NCBI GenBank assembly: GCA_950295325.1
Contig: OX485806.1
Span: 39,556,001 to 39,620,000, forward strand
From: Polytrichum commune
Taxonomy: Eukaryota > Streptophyta > Polytrichopsida > Polytrichales > Polytrichaceae
Direction: 5' to 3'
DNA length: 64,000 nucleotides
The notes beneath the pieces are model-generated. The model was not told the origin of the DNA and did not search any database. It saw only the letters and a list, made by a program, of their open reading frames with translations. This document shows positions 47,648 through 62,252 of this stretch, piece by piece; position 1 is the first letter of the stretch; every line of letters starts with the position of its first letter. The position numbers and the translations under genes were made by a program.

Positions 47648-50113
47648 ATCCAGGGAAATGCATTAAGTCGCACTAGATGATTAGTCGGCTATAGAGTAGT
47701 AGCAATACATATATAGTGTGTGGTGCATTGAATATTCGTCAGGTTAGCAGTCTTCGAAGAAGCATCAGTAAGACTTGACGGGTAGGCACCCTATTGTGAA
47801 TAATAAGTGCCATCTCTGGGCAGACATGTTCATTACAAACTCCCTTCTTATCCAATCTGAGTATGTGATGCATCAGACATTGCTGAGTTGCCTCAGTACA
47901 AGTGAACGTTAAATGTCGATCTCTGGTGAATGCTTTTGATTGATACCTGAAAAAATCTGTATTCACAACATTTTGTTCATCACAGATATCACCAATAGGG
48001 CTATAAACTCATATAGTTACGTAGCAGGGTTTAGGTGAAGTAGCAGGACTTGGAACGAGGTAGGCATAGTTCTCTTTACATATCTAGAGAGCATCTTAAA
48101 TATGTCATGCGGTGTCTACACAGAAACTTTTATTTCTGCAGTCGGATTCTTGAAATTTCATGTACAATCAACATAATTATCTGAAACTCTCGATTATCCT
48201 GTCTTTAATACATAAGATAAGCAGATAGAGGGAACAAAATCTATCCTAACCCGGCATCGAACACAGTGCTGATCCCGGTCGATTTTGCAATCGAGCAAAA
48301 TATTCAAGACAGGATTAATTGTCTCTTAACAACATTCTAGCGCCTTGATGAATCAAGGTCGGAGTGCAAAATTAGATTACCATTTGCAAAGTAGGAGAAT
48401 GTTTCGTAGCAAAGTATCATGAGGTAAAGGACTTTTCAAGCTCCACCTCATTAATCAATAACTTGTTGGATCAATCTGACCTTGAATCGCCCACTACGAT
48501 GACCAGGACCATTTCTTTAGTCACAAGTGTCATTAGTTCATAGGAGTTACCAGTCTGACACCAGCTCGGTCTCCTATGCATTATTCAGTCATAGGATAAT
48601 CTCCTAGAATTAATTGGACTTAGGATCATTCTAAGCCCTTCTTACTTAGTGAGGTTCAATTAATGACGGTATCTCCCCTCCTAGTGTATATATGGAGCCA
48701 CTACTCCAGTTACTATCATCTTTCTCAAATGGCTTATGCATAAGGCCACTCCTGAAGATGTCATCAGGATAACTGAGAAGATATGTATCAGGATTTAGCC
48801 AGCACCTACTGTAAACACATTCCATGCCTTATGATTTGAGGAGATGAATTCATCTTCCTCACCGAATGCTAGTATGATAATAATTATTGATAATTGAATC
48901 GGAAATAACCTTCAGCATCGAGATGAAACCTGCTCAGCCCTGGGCCACGTAGCCTTTGCCGTATATTATGCTGATTCTTAAGTGCTTGAGATATAAAACG
49001 CACCCGTGCAGTACTGCATTGCTCTGAATCAATACTTCTGAGAAAACACTTGTAAATCAAAGCGGGACTAAAGCGCCTAGAGGCCAAAAAAGTATGAATC
49101 ATTCGTAGGAGAAAATTTCGAAAGAAACTGAGTATGGAAGAACGCTAGGATTATCAATGCCACAGCCACAGACCCCAACACAGCAGTAGAGTCCAATGAA
49201 GGAAAGAGAAACGGTCCCAGACGAAGGACACAAGAAGAACCTCAAGGCACGATATAACTAGCACGTCCAATACACCTACACATTATTCATCATGATAGAA
49301 ATATCCTTTTGGCCGATACTTAATCATGCCCGATTTAGCAATAGCCACCACGTCCAGAAGAACAGGAGTATCATCCGGCCATACAATGGCAAACGGCAGA
49401 ACAAAAAGAATACAAGGACAAGCTCGAGACACAGTAGAAGTCCCATATATGTATGATGGGTCGCTAGAGACCATAGAATTGTTCCGGTCACTGCTCTGGA
49501 CCTCCTTTGGACGTGGTGCTCTCAATCTATCACTTCAAACGGCACTAGCAACTGTTGCGGAATTAGAAGATGCAATCGGGTCGGATGCTGCGCGCATGTC
49601 ACGGAGCAGGTTGAAATCGACTCAGGATTACGTAGTTACTGGATCCATTGTTTTTGTTCCGATGCTAGATGAACAAAGATGTGAAGACAGAAGAAGATCA
49701 ATGAATAAACTAAAGCTTACAACAATACGAACCTCAAGACACGTTATAACTGGCACATCCAATATCGCTACACATTAATCATCAGGATAGAAACATCCCC
49801 TGACCCGAGACTTCATTAATCATGCCCTTTGTAACAATATCCACGGCGTCCACAAGAACAGGATTATGGTCATGAAACACGGTGGAACAAGAAGAATACA
49901 AAGACAAGCTTAAGACAAGCTTAAGACAAGGTAGCAATATTAAGGAGGAAGGCGGTCCGGATTGATAGTTATATGTTGCCACATCAGCATTTAGAAAGCC
50001 ACGTCTTAGTGAATTCGTATGATCTGGCATTGAGAGCCTTCTAGAACCTAGTTTGAATCTCAATTTTCCTGCCAGGAGAACTCAGTCGGAGGAGTTAGGA
50101 TCTTGCATGCTTA
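47648..50113. other. Intergenic with a two-copy ~492-bp tandem duplication
   Basis: 49219-49456 and 49668-49945 are diverged copies sharing ACAAGAAGAA, ATAACTrGCACrTCCAATA and AACAGGA phrases. On the minus strand both copies stay open and encode similar peptides (PVLLDVVAIAKSGMI and PVLVDAVDIVTKGMI). No family is recognised and no start is convincing. The rest shows no gene. Confidence 0.45.
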
Positions 50114-50298
50114 GGGCCGGTTTACACTACGGTGGGGAAGTCCACCGGTCATGAAAAAAAGGGCGTTTCTCAATTGTGATTGGTCGAAAATGCAACTCTT
50201 GACCAGTGAGTGTTTACACTAGGTGAAGAAAACAATGGTGGTGAACTTTTCTCATGGATGATAAAATGACATGGCCGCCTACATGGCGGCACTTTTTG

Positions 50299-50376
50299 GA
50301 GTTGGGCTTCTCCGGAGGAGTTTCTTGTCCGGCCTCAAGAGGCCGGACAAGAAACTCCTCCGGAGAAGCCCAACTC
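50299..50376. repeat. 78-bp palindrome (38-bp perfect arms, 2-bp loop)
   Basis: The left arm, starting GAGTTGGGCTTCTCC and ending CCGGCCTC at 50336, is repeated exactly in inverse orientation from 50339 to 50376, with AA between. It can form a near-complete cruciform or RNA hairpin. It sits inside the Harbinger element about 185 bp from its left end. A CT dinucleotide run follows at about 50459-50481. Confidence 0.95.
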
Positions 50377-52893
50377 AATAAAACTTTAATTTTCAAAAAT
50401 AGATCTGGACCGTAGATTTCAGATCTGGTTTTTTTCAAAACCTAAGGTGTTGACAAGCTTCTCTCTCTCTCTCTCTCTCTACTTCTTGAAATTTTAGAAC
50501 GACGAGCTCCACACAAAAGATGCTTGCGGGTTGCCCGTCAAAAAATAATACCAGTATAAAATTGTGAAGCGCAGACTGAACAGTATCCCTGACAGTCTCG
50601 CCTCAATTACGTGAAGTACCCCTTGTAGATAGCTGCTCCTATGAACTACGCTGTGAGTAGTCTCTACTGAGCGTGATAGACAGACTATTGAGAGTCTTGT
50701 GAGCAAGTGAGGTTGCAACGTCTGCTGGCCACAGAGACCGTCTGAGCTCTCTTTGCTTCACATTGACACAGCGCAGATACATATTGAGTGTAGTGCCGGT
50801 CTTGTATTACCATTTTACACACTGTTCTTGATTCCCAAAAAACTGTCAGGATGAACAAGAATAGTTCACCACAAGAGGATTTCAAGGTGTGGATTCGGAA
50901 ATTGTTTCAAAGCAATGACTACACTTATTATACATGGGATAATTTACCTATGACTTAAGAATACTTCCAATTCTTGATTGAATATTGCATATTATTCAAG
51001 AATATGATATATATTTATTACTTATTTCCAAGAAAGGTGATATGGCCTTGTTGACATTGATAACAAGTAAGAGGTCCGTCGACACCTGTTGTACGCTCTA
51101 CTAACTTTTTTTTGTGGGGAGCATGGGCACAGGTGAGGACCTCTTCTACAAGTGCTACGCACCTTGCGAAGAAATTGTCCACTCATCACATAACTTCTAG
51201 CAATTTCTCTTTGAAACTTAGAAGATTGATGATGAGTATTTTCTTACTTGACAAGTAATTTTTACATACTCTATAAAATGGGTGATACCTGTAAGTGTTG
51301 AATGGCGAAAAAACAGCCAGATAACATGAACATATGGTTATAACTCGTATACAGCAGATAATTTACAGTTAGACTGCTCCTCTATTGCGAGGATATGACT
51401 TTACTATCAAGATTTTCTGCCTGATGCACATATGCTGACTGTCTACTGATTCTATCAATAATTCGAAGGGATGAGTATGCTGAGAAAACAGATTGGAGAG
51501 TAATCGCATGAGCAATGTTCTAAGTTTACTCTATTGAACTAACCAAATGAGAGTAAGTTAGCAGAATGTCTCACTGAAGACGCAGTTCTTGATTATATTC
51601 AAACCTTACTCATTTCTGCTGACTAGTCGAGAGTTAGCTGATTGATACTGTCCACTATATGAAAGAGTGTAGAAGGAGTTTTAACTCTACAATTCTTGAA
51701 GTGAACACCTGAAGAATATACAGGAGGAAAGCACTTCATAAATAAGGATAGTCTCAGAGGTTCTGTTCACAATAAGTGCCTCTGAGAAAAAGGTCTTACA
51801 AACTGCCTTATAATATGTATATGCTCATAGTCTTCTGATATAAAACTAGAGCATACCAGGTAAGATGTTATGTGAGGAACTTACAAGATCTGTATAACTT
51901 TAAACAGATCCAGAAGGATGGCTTATAAAGAAACACTGTGAGTACTCTTAAGGTCCATTTAAGAACCTATCATTTAAATATGTTCCACCTTAAGCAAAAA
52001 GAGGAAAAAGCTGTCGAAGAAGCTTCGGTGTTATGAGAAGAAATATGTAGATGATCTGCGGTATGACTCTGGAACGCTGATCACTCTTTCGAGGTCAAGC
52101 GAATCACCAGCTACCGCATGAGTGATTCGTCATAAAAAACCATTTGAGATAAGAAGCTCTGGATAATGTATAAAAGTCCTATGAAGTCTTACGACCCTTG
52201 TTATTTCAAGGTCAAACTTCAGAAACTGACAATAACGATATGACAAGAAGTGTTCCTATGAAGATTAGTTTGGGTATGCTTGTGCGAAATTAGTCAAGAG
52301 AATGTCCTTCGTTCTTGTATTAAACCCTGCAACAAGGGAGCAGTGGTGTTCCACGCGAAATCTTACTTAACCTCTTAAGAGAGTTTGGGTCAGTGAGTCA
52401 GTAAGTTGTTGATCAACTTATTCACTTCGTAATACAATAGGGGTCCCGTTATGGATACCCTCTGTAACCCTACAAGGAATTAACAAGCTCAGGGAAGAAA
52501 GCAATATTTAGATGCTTGTATATCCGGAGCAGGAGTGGTTGGATGAACGTGAAAGGTTATCTGAATAACCCCGAACATACGTAGAAAAAGCTTGACGTTA
52601 TTTACGACAGTGGGTTCGAGTATGGCAGAAGAACTTATTGTATATGACTAATTTTGCAGATAGGAAGTGATGAACACTCATCTAAATTGCCCCAACTTCT
52701 ACTTGAGTAAGGGATATAATTAGAAGAGATGATAAAAACTATACCATGAAATTATCAGGACCCTATTCCAACAGGGATGTATGTTGTCTATTACCTTACA
52801 TAACATGACTTTACACTAGGTTTGACATAACCTATTGTAACATGAATTTAATCAAGACATGATTAAGTCAGCTCTCTTTGCTGTAGTAGTTCC

Positions 52894-53256
52894 TTAGCGA
52901 TTTTTTTTTGTGCAATTTTTTTTCGCAATAGTCTTAATTTTGTATCTTTCTTGTTCAACATGGGTCCAAGCAAATGACATAAATAAATAAAAAGTAGGCT
53001 TACTCACCCATACACGATCTTTGAACATTTTTGCATTATATGATCCAAGAAGAAATTGTGACACATATCCACTTGGCCGGTCAAATTTCCACACCACCCT
53101 CTCCTTGCTCCCAAACAAAAAATATGCCATCATCATAATTGTAGCATTATGGTGATACATGATGGTTTTTTGTATCGCCATAGTTGAAACGATAAAATAC
53201 TTCAAAACCATAAAGATCATAAGAGAGCACAAAATCTCTCTTCTTCGATTGTCCAT
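52894..53256 (-). pseudogene. Harbinger transposase N-terminal fragment
   Basis: 120 residues read MDNRRREILCSLMIFMVLKY ... QFLLGSYNAKMFKDRVWVSK then PTFYLFMSF. The F+...+M....F..L arrangement resembles the N-terminus of HARBI1-like nucleases. The catalytic DDE region is absent, and the reading ends in a Lys/Asn-rich tail. It matches the element type deduced from the termini. Confidence 0.45.
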
Positions 53257-53708
53257 GATTGAAGATCAAAGATAAGAAGAGAGAAATTGATGAGGATGAT
53301 TAAGAGGAGAGCATGTCTTAAATAATACCAAAGAGTAGTGCTTTGTCCAATGTGTATGGGTTTTCCCCTCTTCATTCTTAAACACCCAAAGAGACATTTA
53401 TTTCCTACATGGGCCAAACTTGACAATTGACAATTTTACAATTTTCATTATCTTTTTAATAAAATTGAACATTATATTACACAATTCTTGTTGAAATCTT
53501 TTGATACAATGTAAATGTAGAGAATTATGGTTTTTTATCACAAAAAATCTTCACCATTAGGTGAACTTCTCTTCACCGGTGGACTTCTCCGCTGGACTTC
53601 TCCGCTAAACTTCTCCTCTAGGTGTTTAGACTTCAACCGGTCAAGACTCCTTAAGAAATATTTTATTGCCTTTAATTCTTCTCCGGCACATCCACCATTT
53701 GCCTCATA

Positions 53709-54768
53709 CACCCTAACCTTGATAATATCACACTTGTTAATAGAACACCTTGATATTGTCACCTAAAAGTTTGAAACCGATTTCCATAGTGTAAAACTCC
53801 CTTGTTATTATCACTATCACCCTTGATAATGTCACATTTTTAAAAAAAAAATTGTAGTGTAAGTGTGATAATAACAAGTAACATGGATGAAAAAAGGCCG
53901 GATGGACAACAAATTCTATGGATGACGTCGGCATCTTCACCTGCTTCCGCTTGAATCTTGGGTTCTTGAATCTTGAATCTCATGTGCCGAAGAAGCAACG
54001 GTTTCTCTCGCAGATCAACTTCTCGCAGCTCCGCCTGCATTGTATGCTCTCTCCTCTCACCGCTCTGCCCCTCATCTTCTTGCCGCTCTCCTCAACAAAC
54101 TGCTGCATCCACAAGGTTTCTTCCTAAATGGTACTTTTGAAGCTTTGAGGCTTGTTGAATCAGTTCGGTGTTGAAGACCTTGTAAGGTGAAGATGATTTT
54201 GAGGTGGAATTTTCTACTGAGGAGCTTGTGCAATTAGTGCAAGATGGCGAACAGGTTCTTGATTCCATGGAAGTGGACCCATTGATTGTTGATAGCAGTG
54301 ATGATGAGTCTAAAGTAGTGAAGCTAAGCGATGCACAAAAATATGCTAAAGATGTTTTGAATTTTATGGCTAGCCAAGGTTCTCATATTTTCAGCACTCA
54401 TGAGTTGTTAGAAATGGAAAAAATCCATGACAAACTCATTAGAATTGGTGTTGCACATTTAACATCAACAAAACAATGTGACATTAGAAGCTTCTTTGTC
54501 TCTAGTGAGAGGTCTTTACCTGATCTCAATGACACATTATGATGTGCTCTTGTTGTTATTCACAATTTTGAATTAGATTTTACATTCAAAAACATTGAAG
54601 TCTCGTATTTGTTATATATTTTTAAAATTGTAATTTTATTTTGATTTTCTACATTTTTTTGATAATATCACATTATGCACAAAATGTGACATTATCAAGT
54701 ATGTCACACCTTGTTTATATCACACTTTTTGGTGAAACGGAGGGTGTGACATTATCAAGGTTAGGGTG
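53709..54768 (+). mobile_element. Nested pogo/Tc1-type element, 1,060 bp (TSD TA)
   Basis: The termini are CACCCTAACCTTGATAATAT at 53709 and, inverted at the right end, CACCCTAACCTTGATAATGT to 54768, with TA on both outer sides (53707-53708 and 54769-54770). Internal subterminal GATAATrTCACA motifs recur. It lies entirely within the Harbinger element, so it inserted later. It is too short to be autonomous. Confidence 0.85.
54204..54542 (+). pseudogene. pogo-like (CENP-B/Tigger type) transposase C-terminal remnant
   Basis: 112 residues include EELVQLVQDGEQVLDS and LSDAQKYAKDVLNFMASQGS. The acidic then helical C-terminus is typical of pogo/Tigger transposases after the DDE domain. DNA-binding and catalytic domains are missing. 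It lies inside the nested TA-flanked element, which supports the assignment. Confidence 0.55.
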
Positions 54769-54840
54769 TATAACCATGTCTTGGCCAAGCATTCTTGACC
54801 GACCGGAGGCCTTCTCCACCGTAGTGTAAACCGGCCCTTA

Positions 54841-56279
54841 GCAAGCTGACCGCTGCCCCAGATGTATCAAGCACAAAAAAGAAAAGTTGGTGCCACCATC
54901 TTGTGAGTGCCACTTTATACTTGGGGCTGGATTGAGGGTCAGCCCGAACTCTAAAAAATTTGGGCCAATAAGATTGTTCGGTTTCATCGAATCCAGTTCA
55001 AGAGCTTTATATTTGGGGCTGGTTCAAACACTCACTCATCCCATGTGGCATTCTAGGTGGCACAATTTTAGCGCCAACATTCGGGCTTGACAAAATTGGG
55101 ATGAACTTTTCCTTGGCCCAATCTCTCAACATGTGCCGGATTGAGTTCATCCGTTGGATAATGGACATCTCACCGTCTGTCTTTAGAGGGTAAATTCTTC
55201 TCCTCACCTCTCCTCTTCCCTCTGTTTCCTCTCCTTTCCCTCAAGCTTCCTTCCCTCGCCACTCTACTTAGGAATTCTCATGTCTTGGCAAGTGGGTGAC
55301 AGTTGCATGAGTTATATTACTCCGACATTATACATTTAAGGTGAGTTGCATGCGCCACTGAGGTCAATTTCACCAATACTTCTAGATTGTATGAGAGTTT
55401 TATCTTTCTTCATTGTGTACCTATCTATGTTTAGTTTAGGTATTCGACTATGTAGATGATTTTGCAAATACTCACATTATTCTTAAGACATGACATTATA
55501 TTCTGTTGGAAGTGATAGGGTACAATAACAACATCAACTCATCTGTTGATGTTGCAGTTCGCTTCACTATCTGCAAGAGTAAAGCAATTTTAGGATACTT
55601 TAGTATAATCTTCACAAATCATCTTGGCCACTTACAACTTTTGGTGCAATGATCTCATCGGACGTCCACAGATGCTTGAAAACATTCGGGAGTTTATACT
55701 AAGGCCTTCGGTGCACATGCTGTAATTACTAAGACAACAATTTTGAAAGCCTATATATGCATAACTAAATCAGGGGAGGTCCGATTTTCAATCGAAATTT
55801 TTTGCTGATGTTACAGCATGGATTTGTTATCACAACGCAAATTTCGTTGTGTAAAAGTAATCGGTGGAAGTTAAAGAACATAAAAAACGAACCGTTTAAC
55901 ACCCTCACACCTTATAGCTGACTTCATAAAAGTGGATGCAAAGAATACTGCATTGGTTCAATGACACAATCTCACTGATCATCACTTAAACATGGGTTCA
56001 CTTAAGTAACCTGGAATCACTTATGTCTGGCAGATAAGACATAAGATCTGCCAGTCTCAGACTTGCGCATCAATTTCTTCAGTGTTTTAAAATGCCCGCA
56101 AGCAAGACACTTACTGGCATTACTTCAGGATTAAGAGCAGTACCATGCTTGAAAGACCAAACTTGACAAATCATCAGAACAGTTCTGTGCAAAGTGCCAA
56201 GAATATGATTTTCCTTTCACTAGATCAAAACCTTGGTCCAGGGTTGGACTAGGCCACAAATTTGTGACTCGCGAGTCAA
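54841..56279. other. Intergenic, no gene seen
   Basis: A short imperfect duplication (TTTATACTTGGGGCTGG and TTTATATTTGGGGCTGG) lies near 54910 and 55005. The remainder has no coding signal. The part next to 56280 is probably 3' untranslated or terminator sequence of eS17. Confidence 0.4.
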
Positions 56280-59005
<2,726 letters not shown>

Positions 59006-59105
59006 GGTGGAAGCCGATGGAGGTCGTGGCCGGCTGCGAGGAGCGTCGAGGAGCGCTGAGAGCGTGGGCAGTGGAGCCTGCGAAAGAGGGAGAGACGAGC
59101 AGCGG

Positions 59106-59114
59106 CTAGGGTTT
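59106..59114 (-). promoter_or_regulatory. RPS17: Telo-box (AAACCCTAG) of the eS17 promoter
   Basis: The minus strand reads AAACCCTAG followed by a pyrimidine-rich stretch (CTCTCCCTCTTTC), about 100 bp before the proposed ATG. Telo-boxes are common near the transcription start of plant ribosomal-protein genes. A second AAACCCTAA is at 58760-58768, within the intron repeats. Confidence 0.65.
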
Positions 59115-59199
59115 TGGCACCAACTTCCCCTGTTCACCGGATCTTCCGGTCTTCAATGTATAGTTACTGTCTCGTCCGGTGTTTCACTTTAAAGTTTCA

Positions 59200-61459
59200 T
59201 TTCCGTATAGAACCGAGGTCCGGTCGGCTTAGGGCCCGGTAAAGCCTACGTTTTAGAGAAACCCCAACGCCACCGCCACATCCCCCTCCAATTCCCGCTC
59301 CAAACCAACGGAGGCACCACCATTAATTGTTACACTCCTCATTATATTATAATCTCAAACTATATGAGACAATCATCATGTACATGTATAAGTGTGAATA
59401 AATTAGCTGCATATAGCTTAATGTAAAATATGAAGTGTTATGAAGAAAGCACATTTTGGTATTGAAAGAGGCCAACCAAGGTAGAGGATCCACTATATAA
59501 TTATAATAAAAATAGAGTCTCCTCTTCATTTTGGTTTCTCTAAATCTATGTTCATTGGATGTGGTAGTGGTAATTATTCTTCACTCCCTTTGAAGTACCG
59601 TTGGAGTGAGATCTGTTGGCAACAATGGAGATGCTTTGAAAAGCCATATAAGGCCAACAGGCCTTAGTCCATTAATTATCTTAATCAAACACCTAATATC
59701 ACATGTACTTCACTAGCAAAATATTTGAAATAGGATGAGACTTCATATAGGGTGCACTTTCTTTTGCAAGCAATTTTTTTGAAAAATGTTCAATGTAATA
59801 TAGCATCTTTTTCTATTCACATTATGCATTATAAATATGGTACCATATATTATTTTGTTTTACTTTTTTGTAGAACTACATGATATAGGATATTGTGTTT
59901 AGGATGGTACAAAACTTGTAGATGGTCACAAGGTTTTCCACTCACAACCTCAACTCTTGAGCATGTAATCGTGTTCATGTAATGCCCATTCGAGTTATTG
60001 TAGTGCTTTTGTATTACTCAGAGGTTTTCTTTTAATTGTGTTCTTGTTCATCATGTATCCCTATCATTATTTGGGTGTCTATCCCTTGTCATTATTATAT
60101 TCCATCCTTTGTTGACATACTTAGTGACATAAAGCAACCCATGTCTTATGTTAATGGGGTGCCTCATCATCACTAAGCTTGTTGATATAGAGTGCCTTAA
60201 AACATCATATATGATGATTTTAAACAACACAAAAGATGCGTTTTTTAAATTAACAAGGTTTAGTTTAAATGGAAAAAATTACAGTTCAAACTACCAGAGG
60301 GTGCAAGATAATGAAGAAAAGTAGAAGTAGACCAAATAAATAAGTTGTTATAAAAGAAAAATATTGGATAAGTGAGGGTACTAGAGAAATTAACCATTTG
60401 AGACATGTCTATCTCTCCTTCATGGTCGATTCATCTCAAGTTATTCTCACTAAAGTCTATAGTGTTGTTTGGTTCAACGCTCATAGTGCTAAAAGGTAAT
60501 TATATTGGGGGATGCAAGAAGACTTGACTAATATGACTCCAACACATAACAAACAACTTCAAAATTTTATCATGTATCAAACCAAAAACACCTTCAACAA
60601 TTCAAGGTCCTTGATGTTATTTTAGAGTTAAATACATCTTTAAAAAATTGACCTATAAGGAACATTTTCACCTTTGATTTAAATGCTTAACACAATTTCA
60701 CATCATGTGTGATCTCCTACATGCATGGCCTCTACCTTGCAGACTTTGAATAAAACTTCAGTAAGATTTTTGTTACTTTGAGCCATGTCATAATGCATTA
60801 TATGGGCAACATGTGATTAGGTGACAATTGTAATTTGCACCCAAGGCCAAGGTATGGGGCGTATCCATAAAATGATTATATTCTAATAGGAAAAAGATGC
60901 AAAATTGCTCCATGTCAAGGCAATATTAGAAATCTTTGTTTTCTTTATTGGATAAATAGTCACACTATCAATATAGTTTTATTCAACATATTTTGTCAAC
61001 AATAACATTTTCATGATCGGAGACAATCGTCATAAAGAGTGTTGAACATACATGTATATGTCTCTACATACCATTTCAACATGTAATGTCATGTACTAGG
61101 CCATTAGCATATATTATACACTCTCTATTTGAACATGTGCCATCCTAGTCACACCGTTCGCTCAACATATTGCCATCGACGGTTGGTCGTTGAAAATCTT
61201 TGGAAAGGCAAACACATCACCCATCCATAGTCTTTTTTACAATAGGTAGAGATTCTTGTGAGGTCCTCTCTTGTGAGGTTCACCTCAATCCAAGGATGTG
61301 CCAAAAAGTATGAATTTTAGACATGCTCAAGTAAGAAGTCACCCACAAAGCAAAGTTGTGGGTGATGAATTTTAGAATGCATCCATGTGGTTGGAACAAA
61401 AGTTGTTTATCATTGTTCTTTCAATTGAGCTCTCTCAACCAGCGCAGAGAATAATGTAG
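59200..61459. other. AT-rich intergenic, no gene seen
   Basis: No coding, RNA or terminal-repeat signal was recognised. The sequence is AT-rich and unique-looking. Confidence 0.5.
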
Positions 61460-62165
61460 GCATTAGAAATACTCAAAATTTCAAGTAATTTGATCACAAG
61501 GAAGATTCATTGAGCTCTTAATAGAATCGTCAACTAAACCAATTTTAGTCTCTTGACATACTCTCTCTTGGAATGAAACGAAGTCCCCCTCCTCCCATCG
61601 CCTGTTCATTCTTGCGATGTTGTAGGATTGCTATCATCACGACAACCCCTAAAATATAGTCAAATTTGATAGCACCATTCCCACCCAGCTGGTATCATCT
61701 TTTATTCATACCATTTGGGTACCTAATATATATTGAGGATTTCACATGTTTTTGATACCAAGACGGTATGGAATTTGACAGCATTTGTGTTTTTGATACT
61801 ATATGGGTCTATAAACCATGCTAGAACGTTCTTACCTATTAGGTAAAATCACCCTAGTATCAATATGGTTTAGAATGATAATGATGCAAAAAATAACTAC
61901 AATATACAAAGATTCTCACATAGACATACCCACCAGATAGCAATATTTGATTGGTATCACAATTTTCATACCCACAGGTGGGTTCTATGATACCATTATT
62001 GGTGTTGATTACTGATACCCATGTGTTCATCTATACACCAGTCCAACAGAATTCACAATGTTCATCGTCATCCTCAAACTCTTTGATTCCAGGTTGGAAA
62101 TGGATGGAAACGACTCAAATGACTAACCGCTCTCATTCAATGAAGACGACAAGGCAAGCGTAAGA
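61460..62165. repeat. Rearranged partial duplication of the BRIP-like gene
   Basis: 61462-61640 is a direct diverged copy of 62166-62345, the last codons and stop region of the neighbouring gene. 61777-62045 is an inverted copy of 62858-63113, part of that gene's intron. 62056-62110 repeats the coding stretch at 62418-62470. None is open over a useful length. Confidence 0.75.
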
Positions 62166-62252
62166 AATACTCAGAAATATATCAAGTAATATGGTGACAA
62201 GAAAGGAGGATCCCATTGAGCTCTTGATAGAATCGTCAACAGAACCAATTTT

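Larger units (their letters stand above)
50114..54837. mobile_element. PIF/Harbinger-type element (TSD TTA), 4.7 kb
   Basis: The termini GGGCCGGTTTACACTACGGT (50114) and the complement of ACCGTAGTGTAAACCGGCCC (ending 54837) are perfect inverted repeats. They are flanked by TTA at 50111-50113 and 54838-54840. The 3-bp TTA duplication and GGGCC start fit PIF/Harbinger. The interior keeps only a fragment of a Harbinger-like transposase on the minus strand, and a pogo-like element is nested near the right end, so it is non-autonomous. Confidence 0.8.
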
